In this document: in pieces, positions 1 to 12,423 of the stretch
Position numbering within the stretch: position 1 is the stretch's first letter
Layout of the letters: each line of letters opens with the position of its first letter
DNA from: Cordia subcordata
Lineage: Eukaryota > Streptophyta > Magnoliopsida > Boraginales > Cordiaceae
Assembly: GCA_028554755.1 (NCBI GenBank)
Contig: JAPTOF010000021.1
Location: 3,769,501 to 3,833,500, forward strand
Reading direction: 5' to 3'
DNA length: 64,000 bases
Program-made: the position numbers and the translations under genes
Notes under the pieces: model-generated
What the model saw: only the letters and a program-made list of their open reading frames with translations
The model's database searches: none
Told to the model about the DNA's origin: nothing

Positions 1-1306
1 GCACTTATTTTCCCAAGATGCTTTTAGTCAAATAATGCATATAAATTTTTATCATCAAAATTAATAACAAGTATTTAGCCAACAATGTCTATATATATTT
101 GTTATTGAAACAATGTTGTAAATAATTGCTCTCTAATGGGATTATCTCTATTGATAATGTGAAATCAAAAGATAATGTAATGGGATAGGTGTATGGCCTA
201 TATATCTAATGAGTTGCTATAATGGAAACCCTATCTAACTGATTGCAGATCTCATGATCTAGGTTCAAAGGGAAAACCGAATTATGTAACTACGACTCGG
301 TACAAAGCATTATGGGGGTTTATCCTTCTACCTATTCTTATGACGAGTAGACAATGCTACCTGTAAAAGTTTAGGTTAAGCAATGCTTTTAATGACTCTC
401 ATATCTTGGGAAAAAGTGAAGTAGAGGTGCAACAAGAGCCTCTTAATAAGAAGTCACCTATATGAGCAGGGAGTCGGCGGCTCCTATGAGAATTTTTAAA
501 GCTGAATTCTCTAGAATACTCATAAGAAACCAAGAGTCATTTAAGGCCAAAATGAACAAAATGATAGGAGCTTCAAATAATGTCTAGAACAATACTTTAT
601 GAATTCTATTGTTTTAGTTTACACGAAAGCTTAACATTTCAAGATATTGCATTCACTAGTTAGCAAGTAAATCTGATAAGTCTCACTAGGGAAGGTTCAA
701 AGTTATAAATTACCTATCTCAATGCAATATTTTTCTACTTTCTTTTGTATCTGCATGGTTTTTTTTGCCTTTTGGCTAGTTAATTTCCATTAATGTGGGA
801 GATTGTTGGCATTTGGGTCCAATTGATGAGTGAATGGAAAATTGAGTACTTATGTTGGAAATATATTTCGGAAAAAATTATAATTAATTTTATTCCAAAA
901 TTCTAGAAATTTTCCATCAGACATATATTTTCGTATATGGATATAGCTAATCAGAAGAGATTTCATACCTTTTCAAATAGGCTTTTGAATTCTATAAATA
1001 CCTTGGGGTTTTTGCATTTTTTTTTATGAGTTCTTATATCATATTTCCATATATATTAAAAAGAGAGAAGTTTAGCATTATTTGGTTCGTCGTGTTTGAA
1101 TAATTTGGAGTGTTACTGCTATTAGACATAGATTGTTGTATCTTGGGAAACTTGAGCCATTAAGCCGTAAGCATCGTAGCGGGGGAATAAAATCTTAAAA
1201 AATTTGGATTTGATCGAAGCATCGTCTTATTACATTACATCTATTTTTATTGTATTTTATAAAATCAAGTAAGTTTTCTTTTTGAGGTATATTTTATAAC
1301 ACAACA
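1..1306 (+). mobile_element. 3' end of an LTR retrotransposon (internal tail plus probable LTR)
   Basis: A purine-rich tract (AATGTGGGAGAT, about 792-803) is followed directly by TGTTGG at 804, the usual layout of a polypurine tract and LTR start. The presumed LTR (804 to about 1306) contains a TATA-like tctataaata near 992, an aataaa near 1186, and ends in CAACA, matching the opening TGTTG. The 800 bases before it have no open frame and would be the 3' untranslated internal region. The window cuts the element, so no 5' LTR or target duplication can be checked. The family is not recognised. Confidence 0.45.
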
Positions 1307-2530
1307 CAGACAAGTTATGCACCAATTTTTCAACACTACAACCTTCTTTTGAATAAATATGTATTTTATAAGCCTATTGCCCATTAGCATTTTTCTTGGC
1401 GGCCTAAATTCAAATGCTAAACTCAAATATTCCTTCATTTCTATTATAAAATTGATATGTATCTTGCTCAGTGTCAAAAACCATACCTTCTTAGGATATA
1501 TGATTGTTTGCATCATTCCTAATGCTTGGTGTCTTTGGCGCATTAAGCATGTCAATACCTTCAATCCATCTTTGTCAATGAAAGTATTTGTTAATTTTCT
1601 TGTGCTAGGAATTTGAACCATTAACTATAAGTATATGATAAGTATGTATTAAGTCAAGACCCATATAACCAAATACAATTGTATATATATTTAGAACAAT
1701 ATGTATTAAAAAGAATTTCTAAAACATCCAGAAAAATTATTATACAATGACAAATGCTTCCTAAAAACACAAGGAAAAAATGTCAGTATATAAACACATT
1801 GAGGCACAAATTTATGTAAATATATATTTCTAAAAGACATTGAATCCTGACGGCCACCTCTTAGCCTTAAATGTCATCCTTTAATCATATGGCCACGACA
1901 AGAAATTTTTTTTTTTTTGAGAAATCGATAAATTTTTGTATTAATCACAAAATTGTTGCCACGACAAAATTGTCGCAACTAACAAAATGGATTTGGGGGA
2001 TAGCTTGATACTGTTGATGTTCAATGCTAGAAGTTTATGATTATATCCTATAATCAAGAAACATACTTATTGACACACACATATATATATAGACACACAC
2101 ATATGCTATATATATATATATATACACGCGCAAAATACTTTAGTCATGACCTGCATGATCTATCCGCAATTCCAACTTTCTACGGCAAGTACCAAGTCAT
2201 TCACCAACACTCTCTTCATACATATATATGAAGAGTGTTCACTACTGGGGTGACTAACATAGTTGACCAATTAACAATGTATATATTTGTCAAAGAGTTT
2301 ATATATATATATTATATGTTACACGCACGTGAGCTCGTTGGGGATGATTTAACAAGGAAGTCTTTAATATTCAGGTTGGATTCTCTCCTCAGCCATATGA
2401 TCTTCCAACAACCAAAAAAAAAGAAATGGCACAAAAAAGAAAAAAAATTAATATGTTGAAGTGAAGAAAAAAAGTTTACAGTGGCAAAAAAAAGGTCAAA
2501 AAATGAGAATGAAAAATTCATTTTTTATAT
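1307..2530. other. Intergenic, no recognised gene
   Basis: AT-rich non-coding sequence. Short open frames exist on both strands, including one of 118 codons on the minus strand at 1265-1621, but I recognise no domain in them. A TA/CA microsatellite lies at about 2078-2125 and another short TA run near 2300-2317. Confidence 0.5.
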
Positions 2531-2606
2531 GGGAGGAAAAATTATTTTTGGTAGAAGTGGAAATTATTTTTGGTATGAGAGGGAAAATTATTTTTGGTAG
2601 AGGTAA
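2531..2606. repeat. Short tandem repeat, about 24 bp x 3
   Basis: Three consecutive units share the core aaattatttttggta, each preceded by a purine-rich gaggga-like segment. It is a simple minisatellite-like array next to the hairpin repeat that follows. Confidence 0.7.
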
Positions 2607-2749
2607 GAGGTGAGAAATCAATGGTTAAAATTTGTTGATACTTTAAAAATAAAATACATAATTGAAATTTGAAGCTAGAAGATTAGGATCAAATAGTAGT
2701 TTAGAGAGGTTTCTCATCCATCACAATGCTCCTAATAACTAGACGAGTA

Positions 2750-2989
2750 TCCTCTCCTAACTCTTATTTTGATCCTAATCTTTTCGTTTAAAATCTCAAC
2801 ATGTAATTGATATATCAACAAATCTTTACCATTGATTTAAATATCATACCCTCATCAAGAATAATTTTCCATTTTCATTTTGTCACTCTTTTTTATTTAA
2901 ATCAACAGTGAACATTTGTTGATATATCAAATAGATGACTAAGATTTTAAGTTAGAAGGTGAGCACCAAATAAGAGTTAGGAGAGGATT
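2750..2989. repeat. Inverted-repeat (MITE-like) element
   Basis: The left arm starts cctctcctaactcttattttg (2750) and the right arm ends aataagagttaggagagg (about 2970-2987), its reverse complement. Further in, ttgatatatcaacaaat (about 2808-2825) pairs with atttgttgatatatcaa (2913-2929). The transcript would fold into a long hairpin. A partial relative (2620-2725) stands just upstream, so this looks like a small family. No coding capacity. Confidence 0.6.
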
Positions 2990-2999
2990 CTCATCCCTT

Positions 3000-3879
3000 G
3001 TAACTACCACAAAAATGATTTCAGCATGGGAAATTTATCACAAAATAATCAATATATCCTTAAGCAACCAAAAATTGCTACTATGCCTATTATAAAGTAT
3101 AGCCCAATATATTTTTGCGCGAATTTGAATATCAAAATGTAAATGAGTGATGCAATTTCTATGTAATGATTAGGAATTACTTTATTTCAGTACTATTGTT
3201 TATTTCTTTGTGTATATTTTAACTTTTTTGTTGATTAGTTGAGTTCATTAAAAATTGTAGACGATATGTGATTAAGAAAATAAAGATTAAACTATATTTT
3301 GTCATGGTTGATCCTAAAAAATTGATTTTGTATGAATTTACATGATTTGTCTTTTTAAAATTGTTAGATTGAACTTTTTATGTTAATATTAGAAAACAAT
3401 TTTGATACTTATTCAAATATTTTAGGTATTTTCACCTTTTCATCCTTCAAAACAGGGTCAACTAAAAACAACCTCATATTATTCTCATTATTTTTAATGT
3501 TGACTGACGGGAAGAACCCATGAACTAGCTATTTGCAAATATTAGAGACCACTTTTGTTACTTTTGTAACATTTTGGAGTAATTTAGAAAAAAAACATAA
3601 AATATTGAGGATTATTAGTGTTGTTTTTATAATATTGAGAACTAATTTCAAAAACATTATAAACATTAGAGATTATTTTATTAAATTTGTTCCAAAAAAT
3701 GGGAGGGAAAAAATGAAAAAGATACCATACCCAAAAAAAAAAAGGAAAAAGAAAAAAAAAAAAAAAAAGAAGACAATGGAAAAAAAATCTTATGGAGCCC
3801 AAAAGAGAGACACGCACTCATTCACACACACCAGTCTACTTATCCACCCAGCAGCGGTCACCCAACCACATCTTCGTCA
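3000..3879. promoter_or_regulatory. Upstream region of the 2-Cys peroxiredoxin gene
   Basis: About 880 bases before the start codon with no recognisable gene. It ends in an A-rich stretch (3720-3795) and a CA-rich segment (about 3810-3870) that probably holds the 5' untranslated region. An open frame runs through here and overlaps exon 1 in another frame; its poly-lysine and low-complexity content argue it is not a gene. No clear TATA box was pinned down. Confidence 0.4.
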
Positions 3880-4993
3880 ATGGCGGCTTGCGGAGCAACT
3901 TCAACGGCTCTCTTCTCTTCATCCTCTAACCCAAAGGCCTGCATTTCTTCATCTTCGGGCTTTTCTTCTTCCTCCTCTCGAGCTTTATCCTTCCCTTCCT
4001 CCTTCTCCGGCCTCCGCAACAAGCCCGCTCTCTCCCTCTCCTCCCGCCCTTCTCTCTCCAAACCACGCAGCTTCGTCGTCCGCGCTGTAAGTCTAGTTTC
4101 TTGTTTTCTTCAATTCATACTCGAAATTTGATTTGTTCTGTTTTGCCTATTTGCCTTTTTGGTTCTGTAGATGGAATAAAATTTGCTTTTTTTAAAGGAA
4201 GAAATTTTAAGATGAATTTACAGGTTACACTTCAATTAGTTTACTGTTATAGTGTAATTTGGCTATATAATTATATGTATATATATATACACACACACAC
4301 ATAGAGATAAATTTTGCTTGTGTGTATATAAATGTATGTATGTAGAAAAAATTTTAGTTTTAATATCAAAAATTTTACTCGGATTTTTAAAGTAGTCCTT
4401 AATATTCCAAGAGCGAGTCCAGATGATTATTGTAAGTGCTCGAATGTATGCTCTGTTGTTATAAGTTTATTATAAGATGCTTTTTATATAGAAAAGTATG
4501 GTTTATTTTGAGTTTTTATAGAATGTTCGTGACAAGATGACTTATTTATCCTTTTAGAAAATAAGACAATCTTATCTTTGTTCTTAGTTTTCATAAAGAA
4601 AAGTATGGTTTGTTTTGAGTTTTCATAGAATGCTCGTGGCAAGATGTCTTATTAGTTTAATAAATAAGACAATCTTATCTTTGTTTTGAGTTTTTGTAGA
4701 ATGCTTGTCATAAGATGTCTTATATCGTATCATACAAGATAAAAAGAATTGTTCTTTCACGTTAATAAAAAAGCATCTTATAGTAAGCTCAGTCCAAACA
4801 CAGCAGTAGTTCTTTGCATAAACCTGTTGCTTTTTAGCTAAAAAGTAACAAAAATGATATCATTATGTTCGTCTAAGCTTTTGGTGGATAATGGGGCACT
4901 CGTAATGTGGCTTTGTAACATTGTGGAGTACCTTGGAAGTTCAAGCAAATATTGAGGAGCATTAGTGGATTTGCCATATGTGTGTAGATTATG

Positions 4994-5038
<45 letters not shown>

Positions 5039-8000
5039 GTGTGTTGTATGTGGTATTTATGCACTGTATGTACACTTGTCTTTTCTTGGTCTGGATTTTC
5101 CTATCAATGTTATTATCCTTCTAGTTGCATTCAATGTATTTCAAGTCAAAATTGAGATTTCATTTCCCTGTACAGAGTGAGCTTCCACTTGTGGGAAATA
5201 CAGCACCAGACTTTGAAGCAGAGGCCGTTTTTGATCAGGAATTTATTAAGGTGAAGTAATTAGAATTGCATTGATTTATTAACTTATTAAATTTCAATCA
5301 TTTGTCTCGTGTTCTGCAAATACTGACGTGCACTTAAATTTAATTCTTTCACATATTCAAACTCATTAGAAAATTCTGAAGTTGAATAGTTATGATTGGT
5401 ATATAACTGCACGTATTTGTGGTTTTTGTATGGTGTTGGTTGTTTGATCATGCATTAAGGCTGCCTGTTTTATTGTGTTTCTAATTTCACGTATTTGAAT
5501 GAAGAGTTTATTCCAATGTTGCTTCCTTGACTAGGACAATTATCTATTTACAACCTTGAGCCTGGTCAACTGTTGATTTCCATTAATGATTGCTCAACTT
5601 TGCATATGCTTAGAAGTGAAAAGGTGTAGATCTAAGTAATACAATAAGTAGCCTACAATATTCATGTTGATAAGTGAAGAGATAAAGATAAAATGTAGTG
5701 TTAGGTAGCTTCGATCAGAAATGAATCTTTTATCTAGATATTTCATGTATTTCAAGTTTTGTTGAATTTCAGGATAACAAATGCATTTGCATTTTATGCA
5801 ATTTATGTAATGAAGTTCATTTGTAATAAAAAGATTATTTTTTCAGGTTAAACTCTCTGAGTACATAGGCAAGAAATACGTGATCCTCTTCTTCTACCCA
5901 CTGGACTTCACTTTTGTTTGCCCTACAGGTGAGTCAAACTCTGGGGTAATATGAACTTAGTGGTGATATGTCTCCGTTTATTTAGAGAAAGTGCTTTTAA
6001 TTATTTTTGTTAATTTGTCTCCTTCTCCGTGCTGCTCCTGTAGAGATCACTGCATTCAGTGACCGATATGAAGAATTTGAGAAATTGAATACAGAAATAC
6101 TGGGTGTTTCCATCGACAGTGTTGTGAGTATTCTTTTAACCTATTCTATTGAAGACTAAAGTTTTTAACTTTGCTATATGATGCATGATTGATGTATATA
6201 TTTACTGAAACACTTTTGTATCCACATTTTTGGACCTTCTTCACTTTACTGTGGTATTGCCTGACTTTCTCTAATTGCCATTTTTGACAAGCAATAACAC
6301 AAGGACTCATTGTACTGGTATTGTTGCCTAATTCTCCCTCCTTGTCCGGCTCTCTCTCACACACACTAAAACAAACATACACACATAGGTGAACTCAAAA
6401 CAATTCCTTTTCTTCGAGTTAAAAGGAACCTTAATCTTCTTTAAGTGACCTTCCTTAGCTTATTTTTCATAGTGGTTTTGCATCTGCAAGAGTTTGACTG
6501 CTATATTTATCTAACTCTGGAGAACTGGATCATATCCAAATTACTATCAACATCAGTCTTCTTGAGGCCCTTTTTCAATGCAGTGCTTGCTGATCACAGG
6601 CACCATTGTTATCATCAAAGGTGATGCTTGCCCTACCCGTCCTTAGTTGCGACTACCATGGACATTTGTTGCTTTTGAGTGCTAACCCTGTGACCATCAA
6701 TATTAGTTTTCCTTCTTGGTCTTTTCTTGGTTTTCTTTTTCTCATTTTGTCCCTCTATCCGTCTTTGCTCTTTGGTAATGCAGGTCAGCCAAGTACTTGC
6801 ACAGAGTTCTCCTTAACATCTAAATCCTTATTCTCAAAACTTGAAAAATTGATATGTTGTTAGTGTTGAAATTCTTGTTTATTAGGAGTTTCATTAAGCT
6901 TCTGACTTTAGTATGGCTTCTGAACTCTGTGACTCTTACTCCTTAATTTGGACTTTCTATTTGTTGTTATTACATGTCACAGTTACATTGTGATAGGTTT
7001 CTTAATTATCTTCCCTGCAGTTCTCCCACCTTGCATGGGTCCAAACAGATAGAAAGTCTGGAGGTTTGGGCGATTTGAAGTATCCATTGGTTTCTGATGT
7101 GACAAAATCAATTGCAAAATCTTATGGTGTGCTGATACCCGATCAGGTATGTGTATCTTTTTGCCAGGTCCAACATTTTAGGGCACACATGTCATTGGTT
7201 AAGTTCTATATTCTCTGATGAGCAAAGTTTTAGTCTTATCAGATATCTTAACAAATTGGTAATAAGTTGACATAATGATCACAAGCTTATGTTTTTGTTT
7301 CTTATTTTTGTGATACTTCTCAATCTTAGTAATATGCTAGTGCTACACAGCAGACTATCAGCACGTTATATATGCGAGGGGTTCATTTTTGGTGGACAGA
7401 CTATGTTACCTAACTATCAAACATTATTGTTTTAGTTGATCATGATGATAATTATGGGATGCAAGGTGAGGGTTGCATGACGGAAAGAAGGGTGCTTGCA
7501 TTATAACAAGAGGAAATCAAATCAGTTAAGTTAATTTCTTAATATAATAATAAAATTTCTTAATATAATAATAACCATTCTATAAATAACATATTATCAA
7601 TTTCACTGGAATTCTCTTTGGTTCTTTTGTCCTCTGTTTGTTTTGTTTCCCTACTTTTCTTGTTATGGTTCTGTGGGCACAGAGGCGGAGGGTGATGGTG
7701 GGTGGGGAAGGAGGATTCTCAACAGCAAAGTGTAGAAATTGCAGTTTCTTATATATGTTTTTATTTTTCTCTTTTAATATGCAATACACTCCAAGTGTGC
7801 CACAACATGAAGGCCCTTTGGCTGAAATTATTGTTCGCCACAACCGCGTTATTCAGTGGTCAAAATATAATCCTAGTATTTCACTGATGTGTATAGTGCT
7901 TGGGACTTGCGAAAATCTGATATTTTATCTTAATTATACAACAGTCTTAGATAAGGTTATTTCCACCCTTATCTTTCTCCCGTGATCATTGCTTGTGCTG

Positions 8001-8395
8001 CAATAAATCAGCAATTCGTTTAAAACTTCATGGCGTTGTTTCAGGGAATTGCACTGAGAGGACTCTTCATTATTGACAAGGAAGGGGTTATCCAACACTC
8101 TACCATTAACAACCTAGCAATTGGCAGGAGTGTCGATGAAACATTGAGAACACTCCAGGTAGGAGAGCATACCAATTTACAGCAAAGGAGTATCCGACTT
8201 AGCTTCCCACTCCAAAAGTTTCTGTTCTCCTTTTTCTTATTTACCTACTTTAAGAGACTTGATATGTTGCTTCTGCAGGCCCTGCAATATGTTCAGGAGA
8301 ATCCGGATGAAGTGTGCCCAGCTGGATGGAAGCCAGGAGAGAAGTCCATGAAGCCAGATCCTAAGCTCAGCAAGGAATACTTTGCAGCAATATGA
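3880..8395 (+). CDS. BAS1: Chloroplast 2-Cys peroxiredoxin (BAS1 type), seven exons
   Basis: Thiol peroxidase that reduces H2O2 and organic peroxides in the chloroplast stroma; in this family it is recycled by NTRC or thioredoxins. Exons read as 3880-4086, 5176-5250, 5847-5928, 6044-6123, 7021-7146, 8045-8158 and 8279-8395, all with GT-AG introns, giving 266 codons plus stop, the normal length for plant BAS1. Residues 1 to about 67 are Ser/Arg-rich with few acids, as in a transit peptide. The peroxidatic cysteine is C119 in FTFVCPTEIT, the resolving cysteine C241 in [10 protein letters not shown]. The GGLG motif (162-165) and C-terminal YF (262-263) mark an overoxidation-sensitive typical 2-Cys enzyme. 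No lesion seen. The start is the first ATG, in good context, and opens the transit peptide. The gene stands alone; 1-kb intron 1 carries a repeat. BAS1 versus a paralogue cannot be settled here. Confidence 0.97.
4455..4805. repeat. MITE-like element with internal tandem repeats in intron 1
   Basis: The ends are inverted: ataagatgctttttat near 4475-4490 and aaaaaagcatcttat near 4767-4781. Between them a unit of roughly 95-110 bp containing aagtatggtt, gtttt(t/c)atagaatg and gacaatcttatctttgtt is repeated about 2.5 times (4490-4735). It lies wholly within intron 1 of the peroxiredoxin gene and leaves both splice sites untouched. Confidence 0.5.
5000..5034. repeat. (AT)n microsatellite in intron 1
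   Basis: Uninterrupted run of alternating A and T, about 17 dinucleotides, in intron 1 of the peroxiredoxin gene. Confidence 0.9.
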
Positions 8396-8512
8396 GTCAG
8401 ACGGGGCTTCAGACCCCAAAGCGCACCTCCGTTGTTTAGGAGTGTTGTAGAGAGTTCCGGCATCTTGTATTATTAAGTTTATATCTTGTGAGTTTTGAGC
8501 TTTCTTTTTGGG

Positions 8513-8518
8513 AATAAA
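8513..8518 (+). terminator. Probable poly(A) signal of the peroxiredoxin gene
   Basis: AATAAA 118 bases after the stop codon, in a T-rich 3' untranslated region; the only good match nearby. Confidence 0.55.
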
Positions 8519-8519
8519 T

Positions 8520-10528
8520 GTGCTACAAACGTATCTATGGTAACCTAATTAATGTTAAACTTCTCCCGAAATTTGTTATCTTTTTTCTTCGGTGGGAGCT
8601 TCTTTCTTGCCTGAACTTTGATATTTGTGTTTCTTTAGACGATGGGACTTACTTTTGTGATGGATCATTTCTAGGCTGCATGGTAAGGATCTTTGTAATG
8701 TTATAACGTTACGAGAAATTTAAAACCCAAGTGTTTGGTATGCAAGGGATTCCCGTTACACATACTTTTGTTGGCCCGTTTGGCAAAATACCCATGCTTT
8801 GTGGTCTGGGCAAATTGGTCTGGGTTTGGGCCCATACCAGGTGTTTGCTATCAGTTTCTGTTTGTGTAAAGCTAGCCAGCAAGTGGCGTAGTATTTACTT
8901 GATCACAACTACAATATCGCCCTCGTCTCAGGGTTTACAATGCTGTAATATTATAAGCAAAATTTTATGGTTGTGAATTATTAATATAATTATAATGAAA
9001 CAACTTAGCATTTTTATAATAAATTAAATTTCATTTATAATATTAAGAGGGGATCTTTGCGCAGAGTATTATCTAGAAGTTCAACCATCTGGTGTTGTAT
9101 CTTTATCTATTGGCCTCCGTTGCAGATCCAATTTGCAAGGTGCTAAAAACTTCAAGAAACTCTTCATCGTTTAACTCTGGACATTAGCTCCTTGATTTTT
9201 GTTCTTCCCTACAAAAGGGTAGTGAAAATTATGATAGTCTTTTGGCTTCTGGGTGCAAAAATTTTCTAATTGTCTGTAAAAGAATCTAGATTAGAAAAAG
9301 CCACCAATGAGCAAACGACACTTTTGAGGCAATATCGCGACTGAGAGATGAGTGCTAAACATGCTACACTGCAACATCACATAAAGGGTTCGTTTGAATT
9401 GGCTTTTAAAAAATATCTTTTATAACAATTTTTGAAAAAAAAATATATACTTTTTCATGAAGCTCAAATTTTTAGCTTTTAGAAAACGTTAAGACTGAAC
9501 TTATTTTATAGTTTGAATATAAACGACTCTAAATTTAGCGCCTAGAACAAAGGAAGTCTATCATACTATGTAAATCCTGAATTATATTAATAATCATGTT
9601 AAGATCCCAAATAAGAGAATTGCATCCCAGGTTGTTAGCATCAATATCAGACTTCGATAACTCATGTTGAACCAAAGCTTCCAGCACTATTATGAATCAA
9701 TGTCTTGAATAAATTAATGATTGATTCGCATGCAAAATCAATAAACCAATCAAATCAAACTAAATTAAATCTTATCCGATTATGCGAAGTCAGTTATATA
9801 AATCTAAATAAGGAAACTTAAACTCAAAAAGAAGAAACTTTCTTTTTTTCAAAAAAAATTTATTTTTATGGAGTAGTTTGGATCATTCTCCTGTAATAGC
9901 TATAGGGAACAAATGCAGTTTGACAATTATTCCTTGATGGTGGATTGTCCAAATCCTTGGGACAATGATTGTTATTTTTTGTCACGATATTGAAGATCCA
10001 AAGATCTAGAAACCACACAGCATCAACTTGTTTTTTTATTTTTTTATTTTTATTTTAAATACAAATTCAAAATTTTTAAAACGAGCCAAAGAATCTCACC
10101 CCAATTTGACCATATTTTCGGATCCGTAGCAGATCACATGCCAAATCTAACAGCTGCGAGCTTGTTGGATGACAGCATGTTGTCCGCTCACATGAATAAC
10201 TCCAGCACATCACTTAAGACCTTTCTACCAAACATTCATATGATTAATCATTCCAAACAATTTCTTTAACGGTAGAGTTAAAATGATCGAATAGCAACTT
10301 ATTGTTACTTGATAAACTTTTAAGTTCTAATGTTAGACTTCCCGCGTCATAAATATTATGACTTAAAGTATGCTTTTAGTACACATTTATATCATCGAGT
10401 TTATAGCTAATGTGACCTTCTCTAGGGCTAGTTCATTGACATCGAAAAGAAAATAACTATTTAATTCTTTCACCATTGTTTTTCTTTAATATATGTTAGC
10501 TTTCACTGATATAATCATGTATTGTTAT
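8520..10528. other. Intergenic, no recognised gene
   Basis: About 2 kb of AT-rich sequence. Open frames of 62 and 81 codons just after the peroxiredoxin gene show no known domain and are probably chance. At 9385-9530 there is a decayed half of the gttcgtttgg-type MITE described at 14075. Nothing else recognised. Confidence 0.5.
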
Positions 10529-10806
10529 TGTTAAGTATAATAAATAAATAAATTAATATCCTCTTTACAAGTTTAAAGTTTTAGATGAGATAGTAAATTT
10601 AACTTGTTATCACAGCCAGAAAGCCAAACATCACAGATTTGAAACTTAACGTTACCCATTTAAAAATATTAAATTATTCACGTGCGACTTCTAAACAAAC
10701 CACATTGCATGTGAAAAAAAGGGGCATTTTAAGTGCAATAAATAAATAAATAAATCAATATTCTCTGTACAAGTTTAAGGTTTTAGATAAGGTAGTAAGT
10801 CTAACT
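10529..10806 (+). mobile_element. SMART/TRIM-type miniature LTR retrotransposon, copy A
   Basis: Two direct repeats of about 75 bp (10529 to about 10604, and about 10727-10806) share the segments aataaataaataaat, ctntacaagttta and ttttagat(g/a)a. After the first comes tgttatcacagcc, a degenerate version of the initiator-tRNA-Met primer site TGGTATCAGAGC; before the second is a purine tract (aaaaaaaggggca). The flanks are GTTAT and ATTAT, an imperfect 5-bp duplication. There is no coding capacity, as expected for this class. Confidence 0.7.
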
Positions 10807-10811
10807 ATTAT

Positions 10812-12180
10812 AGAGAATTGTGAAATACCCACTAAATAATTTTGCAATAATGCAGTCTTATGCAACACAAAAAACATCTTAATCCTTTTGTAGTCTATGC
10901 AGCACAGTTGTAGCCTAACTTCTCGGATTGCACTTTGAAGTCGTATAGCAATGTGGATTAAGCAACACATATTAATTGTGCATTAAAAAAGCCAAAAAAT
11001 ATGTGCCAGAAAAAAAAAGGAGTTGGAAGCTGCTTAGATAGACCTTGATATATATTATAATCATGGTCTAATTAAATAGCGAAACTGAATCACTGATTAG
11101 ATCATGATTTATAAATTTTATTATAAAGTTTATAATATGAACCGGTTCTTCGAATTCATTATTTGGGGGAGGGAATATGAAGCCGAACAATGATTGAATG
11201 CTTCCTTTTCTTTAAATAATTTAGATGAGTTTGTTTTTCCTTCAAATTGGGATAATGCAAAAGAGGAGAGACTGATGATACGTGAAAAGCCTAATTATCT
11301 TTGATTAATTATATAGTTATTATCATTAAAAATAATTATGATGTAATGTTACAAGTCAATAGGACACATAAGCAAAACTTGCTTAGGTGGCATAACACAT
11401 CTCAACAAAAATTGATGATTCAGCATGATTACCATATTTGGGTTTGAAATACATTACATTAAAACTCAAGCTCTCGACAAGTTTGAAGTAAGAGTATGAA
11501 GTTTGAGATAATCGATGGACTTCAGGGGAACATTTAAAAGGCCTAAAAAAGGGTTTTGAAGACCCAGATTGATGCGATTAGACAGGAAGTTGTGACGGTT
11601 ACCAAGTTAACCAGGTAGCGGGACGTTATCCAAAAATTATGGGCATAAAATAAAAAAGATATGGACAATTATTAGTGATTACAAGGTTACAGCTATTATA
11701 AAAGGAGAGAAACAAGATTGGAAGTGAATTCAACGTTCACACAATTTAGAAGTCCCTCTACAATTTCTTTACTTATATTCATAGCTTAGTCTGGTATAAT
11801 ATAACTTAGCAGTAGTTTAGCTTAATAGTAACATAGCTTAGAATATTTGTGACATAGATTTCCTACGCTTCCCTATTGTAACTTTTATTTCCTTGAAAGT
11901 AGTTTACACTTAGCTTACATATTAGGATTCGGATCCTCTCTTAGCATACGGAAATCATACGATGCACCCGACACACCGTACATCTACTTAGCATTGTGCA
12001 TCTTATTTTTGCTTGAATAACACGCGCTATAGTTGGTAAGAAACAGTTAACCTCAGCTTCTATTCTCTTCTTTTCTCTTCTCTCTCCTCTCCCTTCTTTT
12101 TCTTCTCCTCTTTTCTCCTCTCACCATTAAACTCACTGTGAAAAAAAAAAATTCAAAACCAAACAAAGCTTAATCTCGTG
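10812..12180. other. Intergenic, possible LTR-like regulatory stretch
   Basis: No gene recognised. A TATA-like ctattataaaagg near 11694 is followed by transcript-leader-like sequence, and a strong CT-rich tract lies at about 12058-12122. This could be a decayed LTR or the promoter and leader of the short open frame at 12181, but I could not find paired ends or a target duplication. Confidence 0.3.
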
Positions 12181-12423
12181 ATGTCGGTCGGTGTTGGATC
12201 TCACAATCTTGAACACGTTGTTGTCAGAGAGTTGCTTTTAGGGCGTGAAATCGACAAGCGAAAACTGTTGTTGAAGTCTTCGGTCGAGAGGGAGTTGTTT
12301 AGCAGCATCGGCATCGAGAAAGAAGCCATTGATAATCTTTCCAAGCTTAAGGTGGTACTAGAGAAGCAGCCTCCTAAACAAAACGTGGGCATCTCCACCA
12401 TCATCATCCACTCTCAGATCTAG
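12181..12423 (+). CDS. Short open reading frame, unknown function
   Basis: An ATG at 12181 opens an 80-codon frame of mixed, non-repetitive composition (basic and leucine-rich, about residues 15-60). It follows a CT-rich tract that could be a leader. I recognise no domain, signal peptide or membrane segment. It could be a captured gene fragment, the first exon of a broken gene, or chance; no downstream splice partner was found. Confidence 0.25.
   Translation: MSVGVGSHNLEHVVVRELLLGREIDKRKLLLKSSVERELFSSIGIEKEAIDNLSKLKVVLEKQPPKQNVGISTIIIHSQI

Noticed and set aside
3533..4090. 185-codon plus-strand open frame overlapping the peroxiredoxin start
   Set aside because: It is in a different frame from exon 1, contains a poly-lysine run from an A-rich tract, and its C-terminal part is exon 1 read out of frame.
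8030..8395. 121-codon open frame as a separate small gene
   Set aside because: It reads through intron 6; exons 6 and 7 of the peroxiredoxin gene are spliced around that stretch.
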